Shown here piece by piece: positions 1 through 7,800 of a stretch of 64,000 nt of DNA (the first letter of the stretch is position 1; each line of letters begins with the position of its first letter). This stretch comes from Faecalibacterium sp. An121 (GTDB lineage: Bacteria; Bacillota; Clostridia; Oscillospirales; Ruminococcaceae), in assembly GCF_002160915.1 (NCBI RefSeq), contig NZ_NFLM01000006.1, forward strand, positions 1 through 64,000. The letters are read 5' to 3'. The notes beneath the pieces were generated by a model that worked only from the letters and a program-made list of their open reading frames with translations, ran no database searches and was not told the DNA's origin. The position numbers and the translations under genes are program-made.

Positions 1-81
1 GCCTGCAAGTTTTGAAGCTGAACTTGCCGCTTCCGCCGCCTGATTGCAGTACACCTTATCTCTGCATTTTATTCGGCTTTT

Positions 82-1077
82 TTATCCTGCTTTGTGTCCG
101 TTTTTTGGGGAAGGGGTCAGGTCCAGGCTCTCGATGCCGTTCTCCTGCAGAAAAAGCAGTGCTTTGGACATCTGCTTCAGGTTGAACACTTTTGCCCAGC
201 AGACATAGCCTTTCCCCTTCCCCGCTGTCATCTTTTGCTGAATATCAATCAGCAGGTTCATCTTCCGGGCAGGCTGCTTTGTTCGCTTGTCCGGCTTGCG
301 GGGCTGGTGTTCCCGCTGTCCGGCAAACACGAGCGCCAGATCTCCCTGGGTGTATCCTTCTCCCAGAGATTTGAAGCGTATAAATTTCTTTTGATCCTTC
401 CCTCGAATGGCCGGATACTTGCCTTCCTGGTACTCGTATCCCGCCTGTTCAAGGAGGCCCACCAATTCCTGAAAGCTCTGTGGTTTCTGCCGCATGGCCG
501 CATCAATGTCAGCGCGGATCTGGTCCCGGATGGACAGGCGTTCGGGATACTTGTACTTTGTGCGTTCCCTGTAGGGCTTCGGGGTGATGACAGACAACTT
601 GTATTCCAGGCAGATCATGTCACTGAGCTTAGACAGAACCAGCCAGGACAGATGAAAGTCCCGGAATTTCCGTGTACAATCCAGGGAAGTCGAGTTGAAA
701 ACGATGTGATTGTGGATGTGCGACCTATCTGTATGGGTGGCCACAATGAAAGCGTGTTTGCCCTTGGTAAATCGTTTGGCCAGTTCCTGGCCAATGGCAT
801 TTGCTTCTTCCGGCGTTACCTCCCCCGGCTTGAAGGACTGCCGAATCTGATAAGCGATCACGTCACGCTTCTGCCGCCGCCCGGTGATATGCTCATACTG
901 ACGTTTTGCCAATAGAAACTCCTGATCTGCCGTCATGGGGTCGCACTCATAGGCAGTAACAAGTTCTCCATTGTCCGTTTTCTCCGGGTTCTGCACATAA
1001 TCCGTCCGGGCGCGGAGACACTGGGCAACACTCTTGCCCTTATTGACGTGCAGGGCGATTAGGCGTGTGGCAGCCAT
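82..1077 (-). CDS. MOBP-type relaxase/mobilization nuclease of the ICE
   Basis: This 331-residue protein should nick the ICE at its oriT and stay bound to the transferred strand. The metal-binding motif THTDRSHIHNHIVFNS lies near residue 115, matching the HxDxxHxHNH motif of the MobA/VirD2 relaxase family (PF03432). The start at 1077 (MAATRL) is chosen because GAGGAGG lies eight bases upstream; an in-frame GTG at 1086 lies within that site. Relatives I remember in this ICE family continue for roughly another 100-150 residues after the 'WAKVFNLKQM' segment, which here is close to the end, so C-terminal truncation is possible. MobC and CD1845, its usual neighbours, are separated from it by a 2.3 kb cargo insert. 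Confidence 0.85.
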   Translation of the reverse strand: MAATRLIALHVNKGKSVAQCLRARTDYVQNPEKTDNGELVTAYECDPMTADQEFLLAKRQYEHITGRRQKRDVIAYQIRQSFKPGEVTPEEANAIGQELAKRFTKGKHAFIVATHTDRSHIHNHIVFNSTSLDCTRKFRDFHLSWLVLSKLSDMICLEYKLSVITPKPYRERTKYKYPERLSIRDQIRADIDAAMRQKPQSFQELVGLLEQAGYEYQEGKYPAIRGKDQKKFIRFKSLGEGYTQGDLALVFAGQREHQPRKPDKRTKQPARKMNLLIDIQQKMTAGKGKGYVCWAKVFNLKQMSKALLFLQENGIESLDLTPSPKNGHKAG

Positions 1078-1257
1078 TGATTCCACCTCCTCACATAAGC
1101 TGGGGCCTGACGTTGTCTGCTGAATAACAGTGTGCTATACTTGAAACAAATCGACAATTTGCAGTTTTTGGTTCAAAAAGTAAAGACCAAACCGACAAAA
1201 TTCTCCCTGTGACACGTTTCCAGGGTAAGAGAAATATACATATAAGGAGGAGTCTTT

Positions 1258-2298
1258 ATGAGTTTCAATCTTTGCGTAACCAATCTATTCCGGTATGCAA
1301 CCAGTGAACTCTCCCAGGATGCATTCATTTGCTGGCTGCTCTCCCACCTCACCGAAGATGGATGGGACTCCGACCCGCAGATCCGGGAATGCGCCATGGT
1401 TTTCATGAACCGGATTCTCCGGAGTAAAAACCAGCAGGGCTACTGCGATGATTGGCGGATTCAAAAAATAGAGAAGCAGTACGACAACATTGACGTATTG
1501 GTTTATTTCAACGATTTCCGGATCATCCTGGAGGATAAAGTCGCTACAAACATCCATGATAATCAGATCGAGCGATACAAAGAGGCTTTGTTGAAATCTG
1601 AACCGTGGCTTTCCAAAGACAATATCATTACGGTGTATTATAAGATCTTTGACCAACCCAGACCGGAGAAAGGTGTGGACTGCGAATTCACACGCGAAGA
1701 TTTGCTGTCCATTTTCCGGCGATATCAAGAAACCATTGAGAATCCCATCTTCCGCAACTATCTGGAGTACCTGGAATGGATTGAATACAGGGCAAACAGT
1801 TATCAGTTTTTAAAAATCGAAGACTGGACCCCAGATTCCTACAGGGGCTTTTTCAAACACCTGCAGAAGGACCTGGAAAGCGGACCAAACCCTTTGTGGG
1901 GGAAAGACTGCTCCTGGGGATATGTGTCCAACCCCTCGGGCGGGTTTATGGCCTTGTGGTTGAGCAATCTTTTTACGAGCGATGAACTTGATGCCATGGG
2001 TCTGACAGAAGACATCTGCGATAATCTGTACCTCCAGATTGAGAACGATATTATCGCAGTCAAATATTCGGTCGATCCTAAAAACAATCCTGCCCCGTCA
2101 AAATCGACTCAGGCTAGGCTGACTCTGTATGAATATCTGAGAGACCAACTGGACGGCGAATTTGAAAAGAAAACCTTCCGTTATGGTACATTCATGACTG
2201 TTGGATATATCCGATACAACGAGTCAAATTATCATCAGCAGCTGGCCAAAATTCTGAACGCACTGCAAGCCTTGAAGTGTGTCGGAAAAATCATCTGA
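1258..2298 (+). CDS. PD-(D/E)XK nuclease superfamily protein (PDDEXK_4-like)
   Basis: The 346-residue protein shows a nuclease core near residues 75-105: 'NIDVLVYF' followed by 'IILEDKV', giving the D...ExK arrangement of PD-(D/E)XK enzymes, then the helix 'NQIERYKEAL' typical of PDDEXK_4 (PF14281). The rest has no recognised domain. An AAGGAGG site at 1244-1250 sets the start. It is encoded opposite to the ICE backbone, between the relaxase and CD1845, and looks like a cargo gene. Related genes are often found among phage-defence cargo, but the substrate is unknown and a defence role is inference from family and position only. Confidence 0.75.
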   Translation: MSFNLCVTNLFRYATSELSQDAFICWLLSHLTEDGWDSDPQIRECAMVFMNRILRSKNQQGYCDDWRIQKIEKQYDNIDVLVYFNDFRIILEDKVATNIHDNQIERYKEALLKSEPWLSKDNIITVYYKIFDQPRPEKGVDCEFTREDLLSIFRRYQETIENPIFRNYLEYLEWIEYRANSYQFLKIEDWTPDSYRGFFKHLQKDLESGPNPLWGKDCSWGYVSNPSGGFMALWLSNLFTSDELDAMGLTEDICDNLYLQIENDIIAVKYSVDPKNNPAPSKSTQARLTLYEYLRDQLDGEFEKKTFRYGTFMTVGYIRYNESNYHQQLAKILNALQALKCVGKII

Positions 2299-2397
2299 AA
2301 AGCTGTTCTGTCGGCATAGCCCGGCACATACTTGAATCCATCTCCAAATGGCATCTTTCTGCAAACTCAATCTGTGGGAGAACATATCACAAAAAGT

Positions 2398-2427
2398 GGG
2401 GAGTCCGGCGTTTTTGCCGGGCTCCCC
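2398..2427. terminator. Bidirectional intrinsic terminator between convergent genes
   Basis: A 12-base stem (2398-2409 with 2416-2427, one G.T pair) is followed by a T-rich run on the plus strand. It lies between the stop of the nuclease gene and the stop of the convergent XRE gene, so it can end both transcripts. Confidence 0.8.
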
Positions 2428-2435
2428 ATATATTT

Positions 2436-2666
2436 TTATTTCGTTTTCTCCGGAGGGATAAATTCCAGTAAGTCCCCAATTTCACAATTCAGCACAGTGC
2501 AGATTCTTGCAAGCACGTCGATGTCCAATCGCGTGATCTCGTTGTTGCAATAGTTGTTGATCTGCGAACGCTGCATTTCCGCCTTATGGCTCAACTTGTT
2601 CTTGCTGATGCCGGCCTTTTGGATCAGTTCATCCAGCTTGATGCGAATGGTTCCGTACTCCTCCAC
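2436..2666 (-). CDS. XRE-family helix-turn-helix regulator
   Basis: This 76-residue protein is almost entirely a Cro/CI-type DNA-binding domain: 'LIQKAGISKNKLSHKAEM' and 'SQINNYCNNEI' form the helix-turn-helix, and 'LDIDVLARICTVLNCEIGDLLEF' is the C-terminal signature of the family (HTH_26/HTH_3). It starts with GTG at 2666 behind GAGGTGAG. It is divergent from the YpsA-like gene, and the shared intergenic region carries nested inverted repeats that would suit an operator. It probably controls its own expression and that of its neighbour; that link is inferred from position. Confidence 0.85.
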   Translation of the reverse strand: MEEYGTIRIKLDELIQKAGISKNKLSHKAEMQRSQINNYCNNEITRLDIDVLARICTVLNCEIGDLLEFIPPEKTK

Positions 2667-2688
2667 GTTCTCACCTCAGCTTATTGTT

Positions 2689-2729
2689 TTGGATACTTGT
2701 CCTATCATTGACAAGCTAAGTGTATCCAA
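2689..2729. promoter_or_regulatory. Candidate operator: nested inverted repeats
   Basis: Outer arms TTGGATAC (2689-2696) and GTATCCAA (2722-2729) enclose inner arms CTTGTC (2696-2701) and GACAAG (2710-2715). All pairs are exact. The repeats cover the -35 and spacer of the rightward promoter and sit just upstream of the divergent XRE gene, which fits autoregulation by the XRE protein. Confidence 0.55.
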
Positions 2730-2737
2730 TGTACAAT
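2708..2737 (+). promoter_or_regulatory. Promoter of the YpsA-like gene
   Basis: TTGACA at 2708-2713 and TACAAT at 2732-2737 are separated by 18 bases, giving a near-consensus sigma-A promoter about 75 bases before the YpsA-like start. It overlaps the candidate XRE operator. Confidence 0.65.
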
Positions 2738-2811
2738 AGCTTTAGAAGATGCAAGAAATCTTGTCAGACTTCTTACACATGGCAAAGGGTTAAACCAAGA
2801 GGAAAAAACTT

Positions 2812-3366
2812 ATGGCAGTGCTGACTTCTTGTGCTTTTACTGGCCACCGTCCATCCCATTTCAGTTTCCAGTATGACGAGTCAGCTCCCGGCTGTATTCA
2901 ACTAAAAGCCGTACTGAAAAAACAGATTCTGCGGCTTCATCATCGCGGGATTACAGATTTCTATTCCGGCTGCGCCCTCGGGTTAGATCTTTGGGCCGGA
3001 GAAGCCGTTCTTTCTCTGAAACGGCAAAATCCCGACCTGCAGCTCCATTGCATCATCCCCTTTGAAGGTCAGGAACGACGCTGGAAGGCTGCCGATCAGG
3101 ATCGCTATTCCAATCTCTTAAAGAGAAGCTGTGAAGTCCTTGTCCTAAGTCCCCGATATTTTTCCGGGTGCTACCACGCCAGGAACCGATATCTGGTGGA
3201 TCATACCGACGTTTTGCTCGGCGTCTACGATTACAAAAACCAGGAATCCAGTGGAACAGGCTACACAGTTCATTATGCTTTGTCTCACAATAAACCCGTG
3301 CTTCTCATCCATCCCGAGACCCTGGTGGTCTATGCCAGGGCTCCGGTTTTCTCATCAGGAGCTTAA
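2812..3366 (+). CDS. YpsA/DUF1273 family SLOG-domain protein
   Basis: The 184-residue protein begins with 'CAFTGHRP', the nucleotide-binding loop motif of the YpsA/DUF1273 branch of the SLOG (Rossmann-like) superfamily, followed by 'FYSGCALGLDLWAGE', its second hallmark. YpsA-like proteins are thought to bind a nucleotide-derived ligand; in mobile elements SLOG proteins are repeatedly seen near stress or defence genes. No catalytic role can be assigned. Start chosen at the ATG behind AGAGGAAA. Its 3' end overlaps the 3' end of the opposing CD1845 gene by 12 bases. It forms one cassette with the XRE gene and possibly the nuclease. Confidence 0.8.
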   Translation: MAVLTSCAFTGHRPSHFSFQYDESAPGCIQLKAVLKKQILRLHHRGITDFYSGCALGLDLWAGEAVLSLKRQNPDLQLHCIIPFEGQERRWKAADQDRYSNLLKRSCEVLVLSPRYFSGCYHARNRYLVDHTDVLLGVYDYKNQESSGTGYTVHYALSHNKPVLLIHPETLVVYARAPVFSSGA

Positions 3367-3639
3367 AAGACTACGCATCCAATCTCGCAAATTTTCTGCA
3401 TGGATCACCAGTCCGATCATGACAAACAGCGCCAAAAGGATGCCCAGCTCGATCACGGCAAAGATTGCCAGGTCCATCCAGCGGGCTTGTACCAAGCAGT
3501 AAATGCAGCATCCAAGGCCCAGCAGAAGGAAGGGAGAGATCACATAGGCAGCCACTTTGTATGCGATGGTGCCCAGGAAGCACAGCATCCCCAGCAGCAA
3601 AATCACCGGCCAGACAAAAATCCTCAAAATAATCCGCAT
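3355..3639 (-). CDS. CD1845-family ICE membrane protein
   Basis: A 94-residue protein with two to three hydrophobic segments: residues 4-32 ('FVWPVILLLGMLCFLG' region), 33-50 and 57-78 ('LAIFAVIELGILLALF'). It resembles the small CD1845-type membrane proteins found beside MobC and the relaxase in Clostridial ICEs; their function is unknown. An AAAGGAGG site precedes the ATG at 3639. It lies 105 bases downstream of mobC with a strong inverted repeat between them. Confidence 0.75.
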   Translation of the reverse strand: MRIILRIFVWPVILLLGMLCFLGTIAYKVAAYVISPFLLLGLGCCIYCLVQARWMDLAIFAVIELGILLALFVMIGLVIHAENLRDWMRSLLSS

Positions 3640-3711
3640 CGAACTTGCCTCCTTTCTGATTTCAGTATACAGGACAGTCCATTATCCTGCAAGGCTCTCG
3701 ACTCTATGTAG

Positions 3712-3740
3712 CACGGTATAGCTTTACTCGCTATACCGTG
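3712..3740. repeat. Perfect 11-bp inverted repeat between mobC and the CD1845 gene
   Basis: CACGGTATAGC (3712-3722) and GCTATACCGTG (3730-3740) flank a 7-base loop. On the plus strand it is followed by TTTATTATT, but no plus-strand gene ends here. It may be an RNA stem in the mob operon or part of the ICE oriT, which is expected close to mobC and the relaxase. Confidence 0.6.
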
Positions 3741-3744
3741 TTTA

Positions 3745-4074
3745 TTATTCAATGCCGGCCAGTTCCGTCAAAAGCTCCTTCTGCTGCTGCCAGATGGCAT
3801 CCAGCCGCCTCTGTAAATCCTCAATGTCTGCTTTGTAGATGGAGCCGGTTTCATTGGCACGTTTTGCGTATTGATTCAAGTTGTTGCTGCAAATGCGCAG
3901 CAGGCGATTCAGTTCTTTAACTTCGTCCAGATCAAGCCGTACACAGTAGCCATCCAGGGCCATCTTTCGCAGGTAGGCGCTTTGGTTGAGGACACCCACG
4001 TCCAGCATCTTTTTCCGAATCCGGCTCAATTCCTCGGGAGATACCCTCAGAATAATGACCTCAGACTTTTCCAT
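3745..4074 (-). CDS. mobC: MobC-like relaxosome accessory protein
   Basis: The 109-residue protein has an N-terminal ribbon-helix-helix-like segment ('EVIILRVSPEEL...IRKKM') and the family motif 'NQSAYLRKMALDG', then 'LNRLLRICSNNLNQYAKRANE', typical of the BacMobI/MobC family. Such proteins bind oriT and help the relaxase melt and nick it. The ATG overlaps the stop of the upstream DUF3849 gene (TAATG), so the two are translationally coupled. The partner is expected to be the MOBP relaxase at 82-1077. Confidence 0.9.
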   Translation of the reverse strand: MEKSEVIILRVSPEELSRIRKKMLDVGVLNQSAYLRKMALDGYCVRLDLDEVKELNRLLRICSNNLNQYAKRANETGSIYKADIEDLQRRLDAIWQQQKELLTELAGIE

Positions 4075-4817
4075 TACCGCTCCGGCTCCCGCTTCTTGGG
4101 AGGGGCTGCCTTGGCCTTACCGACGGTCGGCTCCTGCCGCAGCTGCTGGATCACCGACGACTTTTCCTTTTCCCGCTCCCGGGCCAGGTCCCGGACCTGA
4201 TCCACAAACAGATTGACAAGTCCGGGATGGCTGTCCACCAGCCACCGGGACCGCCGGTTCGCGCCATCTACTGCCAGTGGCATGGGCACCGTCCGCGCCC
4301 ACGCTTTATTCTCGCGGGAGAATCGGGCATCCCAGTCCTTGTCCTGTACCGTCGCAGCAAGGACAGTCTGGACCCGCTCGGGTCCAAACTGGTCCAGAAC
4401 TTCCTGCGCCGCTGCTTTCGCATCCAGGCTGTTCCCCCGATAATTGCCGTCAATCGCTTTCTCAATGGCTTCCTTGCAGGAAATGTTGAGCCGTTCCTCC
4501 TGCACGGCCTGCTCCGCTTTGCGGTACTCCGCCAAGCTCTCGAGGCAGCTCCAGACTTCCTCCATGTGGTGCGTTTCGGTTGCTTCATACGTGTGAAAGA
4601 GGTCATCCAGCGGTGTGGGAGTGGCCAGCAGGGCTGCGATTTGGCCTCTGGTCAGATCGTCCTGCTCCAGAGCAAGAAGAAAATCCTCTCGCACAGTGTA
4701 CTCATAGCTGCGTTCCAGGATTTTCTCAGGCGGCTGTGTCAGCAGCCAGTCCTTGAACTGCTCCTGTTCTGCAAACATTTTCTCATAAAGGGCCGTGTTC
4801 AGTTCTGCATCGGTCAT
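4074..4817 (-). CDS. DUF3849 domain protein
   Basis: A 247-residue soluble protein, rich in Glu, Ala and Gln. The N-terminal part ('NTALYEKMFAEQEQFKDWLL', then 'ERSYEYTVREDFLLALE') matches DUF3849, found only in mobile elements of Firmicutes and always beside the giant methylase-helicase. The C-terminus is basic and low in complexity. The start ATG overlaps the stop of the giant gene (ATGA), and the stop overlaps mobC. Function unknown; a role in DNA processing is implied only by the operon. Confidence 0.8.
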   Translation of the reverse strand: MTDAELNTALYEKMFAEQEQFKDWLLTQPPEKILERSYEYTVREDFLLALEQDDLTRGQIAALLATPTPLDDLFHTYEATETHHMEEVWSCLESLAEYRKAEQAVQEERLNISCKEAIEKAIDGNYRGNSLDAKAAAQEVLDQFGPERVQTVLAATVQDKDWDARFSRENKAWARTVPMPLAVDGANRRSRWLVDSHPGLVNLFVDQVRDLAREREKEKSSVIQQLRQEPTVGKAKAAPPKKREPER

Positions 4818-7800
4818 CGGGCATCCGCCTCCTTTTCATGGGTTTTGGGCCGGGGTGTCCGGTCAGGCACCGCGGCTTTCAGCTCAGCCAGCACGGACGG
4901 CTTGCGGCCTTCCTCTTTTGCCTCCGCCTTTTCTTCCCCGGGCGCTTCCTGGCTGGGGCTCTCCTCCATGTTCAGAAGGGCGTCCAGCTCTGCCAGTCGG
5001 GCAGATTTCGCGGCCAGTTCATCCTCTTGCGGGAAGGGTTTGCCCAGCTCGGCCTGAGCGGCATCCCGCTGCTGAATTAAGGTTCCAAGGCGGTTCTCAG
5101 CCTTCTCAATCCGTTCCGGGAAGTTGTCCAGGGCATTGTCCAGACGGGTGATGTTGCCCCGGGCGTCGGTGCCCAGGAACACATGGTTGGTGGACTGGCC
5201 CTTGAAGGCAATCTCGAACTGGTTGTGAAGGGTGCTAAAGGAAAGCTCCATCGGGAAGCCGCGGTAACTGCCGATTTCCACCGCCCCGGCCGAGGGCAGC
5301 TCCTGGCAGGCCGCCAGCAGCCGTTCACCGGCGGTGAGCTTTTCCTCATAGTACATTCCTTTGATGGTCATGCCGCAGAAGCCGTCCTTCACCTGGGGAT
5401 GTGCTTCTGCGGTTTCTGCGTCCTGCTTCATGCAGGCAATAACCTCTTTTTGGTGCTGGATGGAGGCAGGGAAGGTCTTGAGCAGCTTATCTTCCAGCCG
5501 GTACTGCTGACTCTGGTGGTCTGCTTTGAGAACCTTGAGCCGGGACACCTCGATATCCAGGTCCATCTTCTCCTTGATGAGCGGATTTCCAGCGCACAAT
5601 GCCTTGATCTCGGCATAGCTGAGAGCCTGTTCGTCTACATCATCACAGGATCGGACCGGGCTTTTGCTTGTCATAATCTGGGAGATAAATCGCTGCTTAT
5701 TCTCAAGAGTTTGCCACAGGTATGCGTCAAATGTACCCTCAGTGACGTAGTTGTAGACCTGCACTTCTTTGTTCCGGTTGCCCTGGCGGATGATGCGGCC
5801 ATTGCGCTGGGTCATATCCGAGGGCTTCCAGCCCACATCCAGGTGGTGGACTGCTACCAGCCGGTCTTGTACGTTGGTGCCTGCTCCCATCTTCTGAGTG
5901 CTGCCCAGCAGGACCCGCACTTTGCCCGCACGAACTTTGGAGAACAGTTCCTTCTTCTTGGCTTCGGTGTCGGCGGTGTGGATGAAGGCCACCTCGCTCT
6001 CGGGCACCCCCGCTGCCAGCAGCTTCTTTTTGATATCATCATAAACGTTGAACTGCCCATCCCCCTTGGGAGTGGATAGATCACAGAACAAGAGCTGGGT
6101 CAGCTTCTGTTCCTTTCCTTCTTCCCAGATCTTCAGGACATTGCGAACACAGGCGTTCAGCTTGCTGTCCGGGTTATCCGGCAGCAGCGGGTTCATAAGG
6201 CGCTGGTCCAGGCCGATTTTGCGGCCATCGTTGGTGATGCAGAGCATATTGTCCTCTGCAGCATCCACCGCGCCGCTGTGAACGGCGGCGGCCCGCTTGG
6301 AAAGCTCGGCCACCATGTCCTTCTGGATATCCGAGGGCTTCACTACCACTGTCTCAAACTTAGCTTCCGGCACCGGCAGGTGGAGCTGATCCGAGGTTTT
6401 GATATCTGCCACCTCTTTGAACATATTCATCAGCTCGGGCAGGTTGAAGAACTTGGCGAAGCGGGTTCGTGCCCGGTAGCCGGTGCCTTCCGGGGCCAGT
6501 TCTATACTGGTTGTGGTCTCGCCAAAGGTGGAGGCCCAGCAGTCGAAGTGGGTCAGGCCCTTCTGCTGCAGGGTGCCGTACTGCAGGTAGCGCATCACCG
6601 TGTACAGCTCGGTCATGGAGTTCGACACTGGGGTGCCGGTGGCGAAAATCACGCCCCGGCCTCCGGTGATCTCGTCCATATAGCGGCACTTTCCAAACAT
6701 ATCGCTGGACTTCTGGGCCTCTGAGGTGGACAGTCCAGCCACATTCCTTATCTTAGTGTACAAAAAAAGGTTCTTAAAACTGTGACTTTCGTCTACAAAC
6801 AGCCGATCCACACCCAACTGCTCGAAGGTCACCACGTCATCTTTCCGCTCGGTGGCTTTCAGCTTTTCCAGCTTCTGTTCCAGGTTTTTCCGGGTCTTTT
6901 CCATCTGCTTGATGGTAAACCGTTCGCCTACCCGGTACTTCATCTCAGAGATGGCATTCTGAATCTCGTCGATCTGCTCCTGGATGATCCGCTCCTGCCG
7001 TTCAAAAGAAAGGGGGATTTTCTCAAACTGGCTGTGACCAATGATGACCGCATCATAGTCTCCGGTGGCGATACGGGCGCAGAACTTCTTCCGGTTGGCG
7101 GTTTCAAAATCCTTCTTGTTGGCTACCAGCAGTTTGGCGCTGGGATAGAGATGCAGAAACTCCTGCGCCCACTGGAGGGTCAGGTGGTTCGGCACGACGA
7201 AAAGAGATTTCTGGCACAAGCCCAGCCGCTTGGCCTCCATGGCGGAGGCCGCCATTTCAAAAGTTTTGCCTGCGCCAACTTCGTGGGCCAGCAAGGTGTT
7301 GCCGCCGTAGAGCACATGGGCAATGGCGTTCTTCTGGTGTTCACGCAGGCTGATTTCCGGGTTCATCCCCACGAAATGGATGTGGCTGCCGTCGTACTCC
7401 CGGGGGCGAGTGGAGTTGAACAGCTCGTTGTACTGCTTGACCAGGGTTTCGCGGCGCTGCGGGTCCTTCCAAATCCAACCCGCAAAAGCGTCCTTGAGGG
7501 CCTGCTGCTTCTGCTGGGCCAGGGTGGTTTCCTTTTTGTTCAGCACCCGTTGCTGCTTGCCGTTCACGTCCTCAATGGTGTCATACACCCGCACATCCTT
7601 CAGATTCAGGGTGTCCTCCAGGATTTTATAACCGTTGGCCCGGCTGGTGCCGTAGGTCTCGTAGGCGGCCACATCGTTGATACCGGTCTTGCCCTTGCCC
7701 TCGATCTGCCACTCGGCTGTGAGGGGAGAAAAGTTCACCTGGATGGCCCGGCGCAGATAGAACGGTACCTGGAAAGTCTCCAGCATGAACTGCTGGATCA

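Noticed and set aside
1-81. Readthrough of the relaxase stop into the open frame that continues to the window edge
   Set aside because: Only about 27 codons are visible and no recoding signal is seen; cannot be supported.
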